From Dehalococcoidia bacterium (GTDB lineage Bacteria > Chloroflexota > Dehalococcoidia > SZUA-161), in the NCBI GenBank assembly GCA_030619685.1, contig JAUXAX010000027.1, positions 1 through 25,856 of the forward strand: a stretch of DNA of 25,856 nt, in the 5' to 3' direction. Made by a program: the position numbers and the translations under genes. Shown piece after piece: positions 12,957-21,167 of the stretch. Numbering within the stretch: position 1 is the stretch's first letter; each line of letters opens with the position of its first letter. The notes beneath the pieces were generated by a model. That model saw only the letters and a list, made by a program, of their open reading frames with translations, had not been told where the DNA came from and did no database searches.

Positions 12957-13958
12957 TCACTTTCTCTTAGGTAGTATAACCGTCGACTTTCCTAGCATCA
13001 CCTTGCGCCCGTTCTGGTTTTCTGCCCAGCTCTCACACTCAACAACGTTCTCCCCGTCCTGTATGTCTTTGTTGGCAACCTTGCCCTGAAAAGTAAGGGT
13101 ATCTCCGGGGAAAACGTTTCCTCTCATCTCGGCATAGTGCTTCTTGAGAACGCCCCAGCCACCGATCCAGTTAGTGACAAGCTGCGCCAACAGAGCTGTA
13201 TTGTGCGGACCGTGGGCAACTACGCTAGGTAGCCCCAGCACCTGGGTGGCAAACTGGTAGTCGAAGTGATGAGGCCCGTAATCATTGACGGCTGCCGCCC
13301 ATTTCAGAATGGTGAACAGGGTGACGTCTTTCACCAGAGGAGGTAGCTGCGTACCGACTTCAATGTCCTCGAAGTAGACCTGCTCTGTAGTTGGAGGACG
13401 TGGTTCCACCTTGTTTAGCGGTGGCGGCGCGCTGTCAGATGTTCCGCGGGCTGATGAGCCCTCAATGGAGACCATAGCCTCACTGGTTATGCCTACCACC
13501 TCGTTCCTTTGATTGCGATGTTCATTGTCCATGCGTATGAACACCATCCTCCCGGCCCCGGTCTTGCTCTCCCTCTCGTAGATATCCCCGATCCTGCAGG
13601 TGCTTGTTATAATGTCGCCTGGTCTGAGGGGGATGAAGAACTGGAACTCATTGAAGGCTGAGAAGGTGCGGGGGAAAGGGAGTTGGAAGGGCAGGCCCAT
13701 GTGAGACATGTCGGGGAAATGCCTGAAGGCGTGGTTGCTGGGATTGAACGCCTCGAGAAAAGCCGGTGGGGCGATGATAGCGCCCCAGCGCGTCTTTCGG
13801 GCATACTCCTCGTCCTGCCACAGTGGGTTCCCGTCAGTGGTGGCCTCCAGGAATCTCCTGATGCCCCACATCGTGACTTCTTCCGGTGGGAAATCGGGAA
13901 ACACTCTTGTGCCGATGTGCTTCCTCATCTCCTCAGTGATCGCTGAATCAAAGGCCAT
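12957..13958 (-). CDS. Two-domain MaoC-like (R)-specific enoyl-CoA hydratase/dehydratase
   Basis: This 333-residue protein has two hotdog domains. Residues ~10-165 are the FAS1-like/MaoC_dehydrat_N type (WGIRRFLEATTDGNPLWQDE, APPAFLEAF, FIPLRPGDIITSTCRIGDI). Residues ~195-330 are a MaoC domain (YFEDIEVGTQLPPLVKDVTL; WAAAVNDYGPHHFDYQFAT with the catalytic Asp-His region; VAHGPHNTALLAQLVTNWIG; GNVFPGDTLTFQGKV). Such enzymes hydrate or dehydrate enoyl-CoA thioesters in fatty-acid, bile-acid or alkyl-CoA pathways. The start ATG 13958 has AGGGG nine bases upstream. The 5' side is flanked within 25 bp by a tRNA-Arg fragment, so its promoter probably lies beyond that fragment (14096-14104). Confidence 0.87.
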   Translation of the reverse strand: MAFDSAITEEMRKHIGTRVFPDFPPEEVTMWGIRRFLEATTDGNPLWQDEEYARKTRWGAIIAPPAFLEAFNPSNHAFRHFPDMSHMGLPFQLPFPRTFSAFNEFQFFIPLRPGDIITSTCRIGDIYERESKTGAGRMVFIRMDNEHRNQRNEVVGITSEAMVSIEGSSARGTSDSAPPPLNKVEPRPPTTEQVYFEDIEVGTQLPPLVKDVTLFTILKWAAAVNDYGPHHFDYQFATQVLGLPSVVAHGPHNTALLAQLVTNWIGGWGVLKKHYAEMRGNVFPGDTLTFQGKVANKDIQDGENVVECESWAENQNGRKVMLGKSTVILPKRK

Positions 13959-13980
13959 ATCAAATGCCCCTTAGAATCAA

Positions 13981-14023
13981 GGCGCGCCCGAAGGGATTCG
14001 AACCCCGACCGTCGGTTCCGAAG
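13981..14023 (-). repeat. tRNA-Arg 3'-half fragment (att-like copy 1)
   Basis: The 43 bp match, with a few mismatches and one gap, the 3' half of tRNA-Arg(TCG) at 16716-16759, from the anticodon loop through the T arm to the 3' acceptor strand. The GGCGCGCCCG start is identical. The matching 5' acceptor strand is absent, so it cannot fold as a tRNA. It has the same orientation as the intact gene, as expected for a displaced 3' end after integration. Confidence 0.65.
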
Positions 14024-14095
14024 TGTTACGCACTAGGTATCGCCCCCTGTTGTCTAGTGCTATTGCGTAGCTAAATCCTCCCCAGACACACCTCA

Positions 14096-14104
14096 ATTAT
14101 ACCA
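14096..14104 (-). promoter_or_regulatory. Extended -10 promoter candidate for the MaoC-like operon
   Basis: The minus strand reads TGGTATAAT (14104-14096), a perfect TATAAT with the TGn extension. No good -35 is present. Transcription would cross the tRNA fragment before reaching 13958. Confidence 0.4.
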
Positions 14105-14182
14105 TTTTGTGCTACCCCCGTGCTGTAAAGTTCGTTAGCGAGATTGCGGCCTAGACTAAGGAGTCGCTTCTACACCAGCGAG

Positions 14183-14212
14183 TTGTTCAACCCTCGGACC
14201 TTGCTCTATAAT
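14183..14212 (+). promoter_or_regulatory. Promoter of the selenoprotein gene
   Basis: TTGTTC (14183-14188), an 18-bp gap and a perfect TATAAT (14207-14212) lie ~130 bp before the start codon. The -35 is weak. Confidence 0.5.
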
Positions 14213-14344
14213 GGATGAAACTGAACCCTGACGAGCTTGCGGGCAGAACCACTACTCAGTAGGGGCAGCATAAGTCCCGGGCCGCGTCGCCCGTCTAGCT
14301 TTAAAATCGCATGACCGCGCTCAAGACAACCAAGGAGGCCAAGA

Positions 14345-15145
14345 ATGTCGCCGATAAAGTACGTCGAGTTCACTAGGGCTATTTTTGCTGCTCAAGGATT
14401 CCCGCCATATGAGTGGGCGGTTAATGAGACCGCACCCTTCACCCCTTTTGAAAAGAACCTTGAGGAGTGCCGTGTTGCGCTCCTCAGCACTGGAGGATTC
14501 TACATTAAGGGGAAGCAGCTTCCTTTCGATCCGGAGAAGAACGACCTCGGCTTCCGGGAAATCCCCAAGGGCATCGACGTCACAGAGCTAGCTGTAAGCC
14601 ACAACTACTATGATCACACCGATGCTGATAGGGATGTCAATTGTGTCTTCCCTATAGAAAGGTTCAGGGAGTTAGAAAAGGAGGGATACATTGGCGAGCT
14701 TGCCCCAGTGAACTATACCATTATGGGGCGCATTTTCCGCCGCACGGCCCTCCAGAATCAGATTGCGCTAGAGATAACGAAGAGGCTGAAGCAGGAAGGG
14801 GTGGATGTCTTCTTTCTTGTTCCGGCGTGACCGGTTTGCCATCAGTCCGTAGGACTGATCGCTAGGATAGTGGAGGAGAATGGGATACCAACCATCTCGG
14901 CAAGCTCGACACGGGACATAACCGAGTTGGTGAAGCCGCCGAGGTCGGTTTTCATAAACTTCCCATTGGGGCATACCACCGGGAAACCATTCGACCGCGA
15001 CCTCCAGATGAAGATCATCAAGGATGCCCTTGAGGCTTTGAAATCAATCAAAGAGCCCGGCGCGATTGTCGATCTGCCCTATGAATGGAAAGAGGACGAC
15101 GATAGCTGGGAGAGGGAAGTGCAGCGGCAGCTAGAGGGTGTCTAG
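14345..15145 (+). CDS. Selenoprotein of the PrdB/GrdB reductase family, UGA-encoded Sec162
   Basis: The frame from ATG 14345 meets TGA at 14828-14830 and continues in the same frame for 104 more codons to 15145, giving 266 residues. Residues 1-161 (SPIKYVEFTRAIF, CRVALLSTGGFYIKGKQLPF, SHNYYDHTDADRDVNCVFP) and those after the TGA (PVCHQSVGLIARIVEENGIP, then PPRSVFINFPLGHTTGKPFD) both belong to the glycine/betaine/sarcosine/proline reductase selenoprotein B family. The TGA falls where these proteins hold their redox Sec, giving a UxxC motif. A SECIS-like hairpin follows directly. Size and Sec position resemble PrdB of D-proline reductase, but no partner subunit is nearby, so the substrate is unknown. 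AAGGAGG lies six bases before the ATG. Gene finders would split it in two. Confidence 0.88.
14831..14866 (+). promoter_or_regulatory. Bacterial SECIS element
   Basis: Immediately after the UGA, ATCAGTCC (14841-14848) and GGACTGAT (14852-14859) form a perfect 8-bp stem with a GUA loop; CC/GG and other outer pairs may extend it. The loop starts 18 nt after the UGA and begins with GU, within the usual range for bacterial SECIS hairpins bound by SelB. Confidence 0.75.
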
Positions 15146-15187
15146 TACCTATGCCGTTGAGTTGTCCAGTGAAATGCCAGCTAAGAC

Positions 15188-15224
15188 TGGCGCGCCCGAA
15201 GGGACTCGACCCCCCGCGATCAGC
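15188..15224 (-). repeat. tRNA-Arg 3'-end fragment (att-like copy 2)
   Basis: TGGCGCGCCCGAAGGGACTC, then GACCCC, matches the encoded CCA, acceptor strand and T arm of tRNA-Arg(TCG) at 16715 with few mismatches, in the same orientation. Identity fades before the anticodon. Like copy 1 it has GAAGGG where the intact gene has GGAGGG, and both copies have AGCTAAA about 85-88 bp to the right. Confidence 0.6.
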
Positions 15225-15452
15225 TGCATATTCACTGTACCATCTCCTGCCGTCATGTGCCACTCAGTGGATTAGCTAAACAGGGGTCGCAGGCTAGGGT
15301 CGCTCCGGGCGCTGGGACTGGTGTTGCGGGCTGCTACCACTATTGTCAGCCCCAAGACCCAGTGCGAGAAGCTGGGCCTTTGTTGTATAATGTCCTGCCG
15401 GCACTACGCGATAATCGCCACGTGCCTTCAGACGAACAGGAGGGGGAAATCA

Positions 15453-16643
15453 TTGCCAGCTGAACAAGGAATCTTGTCTTCAATAGAATTTCAGATGAGC
15501 CTGCTAATGTTTGTGGCTTTGGCAGGCTATCTGATTGCATACAGGATAAACCAATCTGCCGTCGTAGGGATAATCCTGGCAGGTATATTGGTAGGACCCA
15601 GTGTGTTCGGGTTGGTCACCTACACTGACTTTGTCTCTAGTTTGGGACATCTGGGCGCTGTTGTTCTGCTTTTTACCATAGGACTGCATTTCAAGATTGA
15701 AGATATAGCCAATATCAAATACCTCCCAATTGCCATTGTAGGCGTCATTCTACCCTGGATCGCAGGTTTCTATCTGGCAAAGTTATTCGGCTTTAGCTAT
15801 GGAGGCGCAATCTTTGTTGGAACCGCCCTGACGGCGACAAGCATAGCTATCACAGCAAATGTGCTGAAGGAGATGGGTAAACTACAGACCAAAACAGCAA
15901 AGGCAATAATTGGTGCGGCGATAATAGACGACGTGCTTAGCCTCCTAGCTCTATCCGTTTCAGGAGAAATCGTCTCGGGAACGCTGTCGTTGCCCTTCAT
16001 TCTTGTTACGCTTGCAAAAGCGATAGGATTCTTATCTCTCGGCGTTCTTCTTGGAAGCGCTGTTGTAGGTAGAATCATGATCAGGATAGACAAGACTAAA
16101 CTGTGCGCTAGATACCCTGAAATTATCTTTATCTTTGCAATTATGGTTGCCTTTCTTTATAGCATGGTAGCAGAGCTTGTGGGGCTTTCGGCCATAATAG
16201 GTTCCTTTCTGGCAGGCGTTTCCCTTGCACGGGTCAAGTTGAAGCATGGGGCAGTTTTCAGAAAGGGAGCGGAATACCTTCAAATCATATTCGCGTCCAT
16301 TTTCTTCATCTCTTTGGGTGTTCTATTTGATATTCATGTAGTTACGCTTGATCTAGCATGGTTTATCGCAGTCCTGACAATCGTCGCAATTCTGACAAAG
16401 GTTGTGGGTTGCGGAATCCCTGCGAAATTACAAGGCATGAATATGAGGGATTCCTTGATCATTGGCGTCGGCATGGTACCCAGGGGAGAAGTAGCTATGA
16501 TTGTGGCACTAGTAGGACTTAGTCAAGGACTTATCGAGCAGAATATGTACGCTGCTCTAGTCTTGATGAGCCTGTTGACAACAATTATACCTCCGCTCAT
16601 ATTGAGGAATTGGTTATTCAGGGGAAAGATCAAGGGGGGCTGA
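15453..16643 (+). CDS. CPA2-family cation/proton antiporter (KefB/NapA-like)
   Basis: This 396-residue integral membrane protein has about 11-13 helices and no C-terminal TrkA/RCK domain. The family core is clear: SAVVGIILAGILVGPSVFGL near the N-terminus, LFTIGLHFKIEDI, the paired Asp of AIIGAAIIDDVLSLLAL that carries ions, VGLSAIIGSFLAGVSLA and IFFISLGVLFD. It exchanges Na+ or K+ for H+ across the cytoplasmic membrane. The frame is open from 15321, but the TTG at 15453 is chosen because AGGAGGGGG ends six bases before it and the upstream residues match no family sequence. A TATAAT (15384-15389) is a possible -10. The gene sits alone between two tRNA-Arg-like sites. Confidence 0.87.
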   Translation: MPAEQGILSSIEFQMSLLMFVALAGYLIAYRINQSAVVGIILAGILVGPSVFGLVTYTDFVSSLGHLGAVVLLFTIGLHFKIEDIANIKYLPIAIVGVILPWIAGFYLAKLFGFSYGGAIFVGTALTATSIAITANVLKEMGKLQTKTAKAIIGAAIIDDVLSLLALSVSGEIVSGTLSLPFILVTLAKAIGFLSLGVLLGSAVVGRIMIRIDKTKLCARYPEIIFIFAIMVAFLYSMVAELVGLSAIIGSFLAGVSLARVKLKHGAVFRKGAEYLQIIFASIFFISLGVLFDIHVVTLDLAWFIAVLTIVAILTKVVGCGIPAKLQGMNMRDSLIIGVGMVPRGEVAMIVALVGLSQGLIEQNMYAALVLMSLLTTIIPPLILRNWLFRGKIKGG

Positions 16644-16714
16644 TCAAACGATGTGACCCTGACCATAAGAGGCACGTTGAAACAGCTTTCGGGTTCAATT
16701 CTAGCTTCAAAAAC

Positions 16715-16790
16715 TGGCGCGCCCGGAGGGATTCGAACCCACGACCCTTGGTTCCGAAGACCAATGCTCTATCCACTGAGCTACGGGCGC
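16715..16790 (-). tRNA. tRNA-Arg (anticodon TCG)
   Basis: The cloverleaf is acceptor GCGCCCG/CGGGCGC, D stem GCTC/GAGC, anticodon stem TTGGT/ACCAA around CTTCGGA, T stem GTGGG/CCCTC around TTCGAAT, discriminator G, and encoded CCA (16717-16715). Its 3' half recurs at 13981 and 15188. The plus-strand open frames across it are artefacts. Confidence 0.95.
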
Positions 16791-16877
16791 ACTTTCGAGC
16801 TTTGTGGAGAGGAAAAGCGCTGCTTCGAATCAGGCTTCTGGTTTAGGAACCCCCATTAATACTGACAATAGAGACAA

Positions 16878-16953
16878 TGGGGTGAGCGGAGGGATTCGAA
16901 CCCTCGATCTCCAGGGCCACAACCTGGCGCCTTAACCGCTCGGCTACGCCCAC
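16878..16953 (-). tRNA. tRNA-His (anticodon GTG)
   Basis: Acceptor GTGGGCG/CGCTCAC, D arm GCCGAGCGGTTAAGGC, anticodon stem CCAGG/CCTGG around TTGTGGC, T stem GAGGG/CCCTC, discriminator C and encoded CCA (16880-16878). A G at 16954 provides the extra G-1 that pairs with C73, a tRNA-His identity element. Confidence 0.95.
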
Positions 16954-16988
16954 CACGAGAAGGGTCCTAGCTATCCAAAGCTGAGCAC

Positions 16989-17017
16989 ATTGTACCTTCG
17001 ATGCTCTCAATAGTCAA
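16989..17017 (-). promoter_or_regulatory. Promoter of tRNA-His
   Basis: Minus-strand TTGACT (17017-17012) and TACAAT (16994-16989) are 17 bp apart, 36 bp before the tRNA. It may also read into tRNA-Arg. Confidence 0.65.
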
Positions 17018-17058
17018 GGTGAAGCTCGTTGCAATGCTCCAGAAGACAGAAAGGTGAA

Positions 17059-17087
17059 TTGCTTCTCAGGCTCACAAATGTTAATAT
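17059..17087 (+). promoter_or_regulatory. Promoter candidate for sucCD
   Basis: TTGCTT (17059-17064), a 17-bp gap and TAATAT (17082-17087). It gives a leader of ~170 nt containing three hairpins before sucC. Confidence 0.5.
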
Positions 17088-17191
17088 ATTAGCAGCGTAT
17101 CAATGTCTTTATTCGCCTTGACGAGTTTTATGCTGGAAGACACTTCTGTCTCGTGGAAACAGCCCTGTCCGGTTCGGAAGCCCGGAAAGAG

Positions 17192-17225
17192 ATTCACTTG
17201 GATTGCTGTCAGGTGAATTTTTTTT
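17192..17225 (+). terminator. Intrinsic terminator or attenuator in the sucC leader
   Basis: ATTCACTTG (17192-17200) pairs with CAGGTGAAT (17210-17218) through nine pairs including one G-U, with a 9-nt loop and a run of eight T. It lies 37 bp before the sucC ATG with no room for another promoter. It therefore either ends a small RNA or attenuates sucCD. Two smaller hairpins precede it: AGACA/TGTCT (17138-17151) and TCCGG/CCGGA (17168-17186). Confidence 0.7.
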
Positions 17226-17262
17226 GCCTACGGAGTGCCCTGAGGAGTGAGGAGAGCGAAAT

Positions 17263-18432
17263 ATGAAGGTACACGAGTATCAAGCGAAGCAAATGCTGGC
17301 GGAGTCTGGCATTCCTGTGCCTCGTGGTGGGGTAGCCAGGACAGCCGCTGAGGCCAAGAAAATAGCAGCCGCTCTTGGGGGGAAGCTAATGATCAAAGCC
17401 CAGATCCACGCCGGGGGACGGGGCAAGGCTGGGGGTATCAAGACGGTCTCATCGCCTGATGAGGCCCAACAGGCCGCTGAACGCATGATCGGGAGCAGGT
17501 TGGTCACCCACCAGACCTCCCCCCAAGGGGTGCCGGTGAGTGCCGTCCTGGTTGAGGAGGCGATAGATATCGAGCGTGAACTCTATCTCGGGGTGGTAAT
17601 CGATAACGCGGCCGGCATGGTCGTGGTCATGGCCAGTGAGGCCGGGGGAATAGATATAGAAGAGCTAGCAAGGACGAGTCCCGATAAGATATTGAAGGCT
17701 CACATCGACCCTGCGCTTGGCGTCCATCCCTACCGAGCGCGGGGATTGGCTTTTGACCTCAATTTGGCACCGGCTCAGCTGAGACTCGTCACGGAGATAA
17801 TATCCAACCTCTACAAGCTGTTTGAAGCTAAAGACTGCTCGCTCGCTGAGATAAATCCCCTTGCTATTACCTCTGATGGGAGAGTGCTCGCTGTTGATGC
17901 CAAGCTGAACTTTGATGATAACGCCTCCCATCGCCAGCGCGCTGTTGCTGACCTGCGCGATACTGAGCAGGAAGACCTGCTGGAGGTGGACGCCAAGAGT
18001 AGAGGCATTGAGCATTATGTCAAGCTAGATGGCAGTGTCGGGTGCATAGTCAATGGCGCTGGCCTTGCTATGGCAGTTCTCGATCTCTTAAAGCAGGTAG
18101 GTGGGGGAGCTGCGAATTTCCTTGATATCGGCACCATCAATGACCCCGATCGCGTTGTTCAGGCATTCCAAATCCTGACCTCAGATCCAGATGTCAAAGC
18201 GGTGCTGGTCAACATTTTCGGCGGCATGGTCCGGGCAGATACCATTGCCCAGGGAATAGTGGCCGCGGCCAATCAAATGGTGATTGGGATGCCCGTTGTC
18301 GTTCGACTGGCGGGCACCAATGTTGAACAGGGGGAGCGCATACTGAATGAATCCGGATTGCACTTGATCAGGGCCTACAGTATGCAGGAAGCCGCGCAGA
18401 AGGCCGTGGAAGCAGCGAAAAAATCCAGTTGA
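17263..18432 (+). CDS. sucC: Succinate-CoA ligase (ADP-forming) subunit beta
   Basis: This 389-residue protein has standard length. The ATP-grasp domain begins [20 protein letters not shown] and contains [38 protein letters not shown] and the metal-binding [11 protein letters not shown] and [11 protein letters not shown] segments. The C-terminal CoA-ligase domain has [26 protein letters not shown] and [17 protein letters not shown]. With SucD it converts succinyl-CoA, ADP and phosphate to succinate, CoA and ATP in the cytoplasm, or the reverse. GAGAG precedes the ATG. The leader contains a terminator-like hairpin. Confidence 0.97.
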   Translation: MKVHEYQAKQMLAESGIPVPRGGVARTAAEAKKIAAALGGKLMIKAQIHAGGRGKAGGIKTVSSPDEAQQAAERMIGSRLVTHQTSPQGVPVSAVLVEEAIDIERELYLGVVIDNAAGMVVVMASEAGGIDIEELARTSPDKILKAHIDPALGVHPYRARGLAFDLNLAPAQLRLVTEIISNLYKLFEAKDCSLAEINPLAITSDGRVLAVDAKLNFDDNASHRQRAVADLRDTEQEDLLEVDAKSRGIEHYVKLDGSVGCIVNGAGLAMAVLDLLKQVGGGAANFLDIGTINDPDRVVQAFQILTSDPDVKAVLVNIFGGMVRADTIAQGIVAAANQMVIGMPVVVRLAGTNVEQGERILNESGLHLIRAYSMQEAAQKAVEAAKKSS

Positions 18433-18442
18433 GGTGTTTGTC

Positions 18443-19321
18443 TTGAGCATCCTAGTTAATAAAGAAACGCGACTTTTGATACAGGGAATCACCGGCGGTG
18501 AGGGTAGCTTTCACGCACGCCGCTGCATAAAGTACGGCACAAAGGTGGTTGCTGGGGTTACCCCGGGTAAGGGGGGCGCCGATCTGGATGGCGTGCCTGT
18601 GTTCAACACTGTACATCGAGCGGTGGTGGAAACCAGAGCCAATACCAGCATTATCTTCGTTCCCGCTCCCTTTGCTGACGATGCCATATTGGAGGCTGCT
18701 GATGCCGGGATATCGCTCATCGTTTGCATTACTGAGGGCATCCCAACCCTGGACATGGTCATGGTCAGTCGTCATCTCAAACAGAACAGAATTCGCCTTA
18801 TCGGCCCCAACTGCCCTGGGTTGATTTCTCCGGGGAAGTGCAAGGTTGGCATCATGAGCAGCGATATTTTCCTTGAGGGAAATGTTGGCGTTGTCTCACG
18901 TAGCGGCACCCTGACCTATGAGGCTGTAAGCCAGCTAACGGCGCTGGGTATCGGGCAATCCACCTGCGTGGGCCTCGGCGGGGACCCAATCATTGGCACG
19001 GGCTTTGTCGATGTATTACGGCTGTTCGAGAAAGACCCCGAGACCAAGGCAGTGGTGCTCATTGGCGAGATAGGTGGTGATCAGGAACAGCGAGCAGCGG
19101 AGTTTATAAAGCGTAGGATGTCCAAGCCGGTGATTGCCTTCGTCGCAGGGAGCACCGCCCCACCGGGCAGGCGCATGGGGCACGCCGGGGCGATCATCAT
19201 GGGTACTTCTGGCAGGGCACAGGAGAAGATCGCCGCTTTACGCAAGGCTGGCGCCACCATAGCAGCGAGCCCGGCTGAGATCGGCAGCACCACCCGAAAG
19301 GTATTAGGGTCAAGAAGCTAG
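18443..19321 (+). CDS. sucD: Succinate-CoA ligase (ADP-forming) subunit alpha
   Basis: With the TTG start at 18443 this is a 292-residue protein beginning [20 protein letters not shown], which matches the family start. GAGGTG six bases before it supports the choice over the GTG at 18434. The CoA-binding Rossmann domain covers residues ~1-125, [12 protein letters not shown] follows, and the phosphohistidine loop is GHAGAIIMG near residue 245. The subunit carries the phosphorylated His and the CoA site, and pairs with SucC, whose stop is 10 bp upstream. Confidence 0.97.
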   Translation: MSILVNKETRLLIQGITGGEGSFHARRCIKYGTKVVAGVTPGKGGADLDGVPVFNTVHRAVVETRANTSIIFVPAPFADDAILEAADAGISLIVCITEGIPTLDMVMVSRHLKQNRIRLIGPNCPGLISPGKCKVGIMSSDIFLEGNVGVVSRSGTLTYEAVSQLTALGIGQSTCVGLGGDPIIGTGFVDVLRLFEKDPETKAVVLIGEIGGDQEQRAAEFIKRRMSKPVIAFVAGSTAPPGRRMGHAGAIIMGTSGRAQEKIAALRKAGATIAASPAEIGSTTRKVLGSRS

Positions 19322-19360
19322 CGGCAGAATACGCTAGTTAACTACGCAATGTTCTATTCT

Positions 19361-19383
19361 GGGGGAACCTCAACGGTTCCCCC
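19361..19383 (+). terminator. Terminator-like hairpin after sucD
   Basis: GGGGGAACC (19361-19369) and GGTTCCCCC (19375-19383) pair perfectly over a 5-nt loop, 40 bp after the sucD stop. The following AAGTTCTTATCT is only moderately T-rich, so termination may be partial. Confidence 0.65.
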
Positions 19384-19439
19384 AAGTTCTTATCTACCAT
19401 TGTAAGAAGGCCGAATGCTGACCACTGAGGGCATTTCCC

Positions 19440-19468
19440 TTGACACGTAACTTCAGCTATGGTTTAAT
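19440..19468 (+). promoter_or_regulatory. Promoter of the ilvDBNC-leuA operon
   Basis: A perfect TTGACA (19440-19445), a 17-bp gap and TTTAAT (19463-19468) lie 34 bp before the ilvD ATG. The leader is too short for a peptide attenuator or T-box, so any control acts at initiation. Confidence 0.75.
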
Positions 19469-19502
19469 CAGTCTTACTTTACAGCGATAGCTTGGAGTCG
19501 AT

Positions 19503-21158
19503 ATGAGAAGCGATGTTATGAAAAAGGGCGTTGAGCGTGCTCCTCACCGGTCGCTGATGCGTGCCCTGGGGTTGACCTCGAGGGAGATCGAACAGCCCAT
19601 CGTTGGCATCGTCAATAGCTTCAATGAGGTTATCCCCGGTCATTTTCACCTCAGAGAGGTGGCTGAGGCGGTGAAGGCCGGGGTATGTAGCGCTGGCGGT
19701 ACGCCACTCGAGTTCAACACCATCGGCGTCTGCGATGGCATTGCCATGGGACATCTCGGCATGAGGTACAGCCTCCCCAGCCGGGAGCTAATCGCGGATT
19801 CCGTAGAGATCGTGGCTCAAGCCCATGCTTTCGATGCCCTGGTGTTTATTCCTAATTGTGACAAGATCATCCCCGGGATGCTGATGGCTGCCGTAAGGCT
19901 CAACATACCGGCTATCTTCGTCAGCGGGGGACCGATGCTGGCAGGGCGCTTGGCTAACGACAAATGCGTTGATTTAAACGATGTTTTCGAGGCTGTGGGC
20001 AAGGTAACGAAGGGGGAGATGAGCCAGTTGGAGCTTGAGGAGCTCGAGGTGGCGGCTTGCCCCGGCTGCGGCAGTTGTTCCGGGATGTTCACTGCTAATA
20101 CCATGAACTGTCTGACCGAGGCTCTGGGGATGGCGCTCCCGGGCAACGGAACCATCCCCGCTGTCGATGCCCGCAGGATACATCTGGCCAAGGAGACGGG
20201 AAGACAGGTGATGGAGCTGCTGGCGGCGGACATTCGCCCCCGTGACATTGTCACCAAGGATTCGATCTATAATGCCTTTGTGGTGGACATGGCCTTAGGA
20301 GGCAGCACCAACTCTGTGCTGCACCTTATGGCGCTGGCTCATGAGGCAGGCGTTGACTTCCCACTTGAGACCATAAACGAGATAAGCCAGCGCACTCCAC
20401 ATCTCTCCAAGCTGAGGCCCTCGGGGGATTATCATTTGGAGGACCTGGACCTTGCAGGAGGAATAGCGGCGGTAATGAGTGAGGTTGGTGAACTATTGAA
20501 TCTGGAGGTAAGGACGGTCTCGGGCAAGGCGCTAGGCCAGGATATCTCCGGCGCCAGGGTCAGGGACAGTGAAGTTATAAGGCCCGTATCGAATCCTCAC
20601 TCGGGGAGAGGCGGCCTCAGCATCCTCTTCGGCAATCTGGCGCCCCGGGGGGCTGTGGTCAAGAGCGCTGCGGTGATTCCCGAAATGATGGTGCATAAAG
20701 GGCCGGCGCGGGTCTTCAACTCCGAGGACGAAGCTACCAGTGAGATCATGAAGGGTTCGGTCAAATCGGGCGATGTGGTAGTCATTCGCTATGAGGGGCC
20801 CAAGGGTGGTCCAGGCATGCCTGAGATGCTTACCCCGACCTCGCTCATCGCTGGTATGGGGCTGGACAGGGAGGTGGCTTTAATTACCGATGGGCGTTTC
20901 TCTGGGGCCACCAGGGGTGCTGCCATTGGGCATGTCTCTCCAGAGGCAGCGGAGAAGGGCCCTATTGCTGCTTTGAGGGAGGGGGATCAGATAAAGATTG
21001 ATATCACCAACAACAGGATCGATGTGGAACTGAGCGACGACGGGATCGCCCAGCGGCTCTCGCAACTGCCTGCATTCGAGCCCAAGATAAAAACGGGGTA
21101 TCTCAAACGCTATATAGAGAAGGTGACATCGGCAGCAAGCGGCGCGGTGTTCAGATAG
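19503..21158 (+). CDS. ilvD: Dihydroxy-acid dehydratase
   Basis: IlvD dehydrates 2,3-dihydroxy-3-methylvalerate and 2,3-dihydroxyisovalerate to the keto acids leading to isoleucine and valine. This is full length at 551 residues. Visible signatures are [31 protein letters not shown] (Fe-S Cys), [19 protein letters not shown] (further cluster Cys and the PS00886-type region), [16 protein letters not shown] and, near the C-terminus, [20 protein letters not shown]. The cluster makes it oxygen-sensitive in many organisms, which suits an anaerobe. GGAG precedes the ATG by about six bases. ilvB starts 9 bp after its stop. Confidence 0.97.
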   Translation: MRSDVMKKGVERAPHRSLMRALGLTSREIEQPIVGIVNSFNEVIPGHFHLREVAEAVKAGVCSAGGTPLEFNTIGVCDGIAMGHLGMRYSLPSRELIADSVEIVAQAHAFDALVFIPNCDKIIPGMLMAAVRLNIPAIFVSGGPMLAGRLANDKCVDLNDVFEAVGKVTKGEMSQLELEELEVAACPGCGSCSGMFTANTMNCLTEALGMALPGNGTIPAVDARRIHLAKETGRQVMELLAADIRPRDIVTKDSIYNAFVVDMALGGSTNSVLHLMALAHEAGVDFPLETINEISQRTPHLSKLRPSGDYHLEDLDLAGGIAAVMSEVGELLNLEVRTVSGKALGQDISGARVRDSEVIRPVSNPHSGRGGLSILFGNLAPRGAVVKSAAVIPEMMVHKGPARVFNSEDEATSEIMKGSVKSGDVVVIRYEGPKGGPGMPEMLTPTSLIAGMGLDREVALITDGRFSGATRGAAIGHVSPEAAEKGPIAALREGDQIKIDITNNRIDVELSDDGIAQRLSQLPAFEPKIKTGYLKRYIEKVTSAASGAVFR

Positions 21159-21167
21159 GAGCTCGGA

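Noticed and set aside
13981..14080. Possible intron-containing or unusual full tRNA at tRNA-Arg copy 1
   Set aside because: The 5' acceptor strand GCGCCCG is absent within the next 100 bp, so no acceptor stem can form; a 3' fragment explains it better.
16610..16859. Two plus-strand frames of about 70-78 residues with a GGIRTHDPWFRRP-type sequence
   Set aside because: They are antisense translations of tRNA-Arg, a common misannotation.
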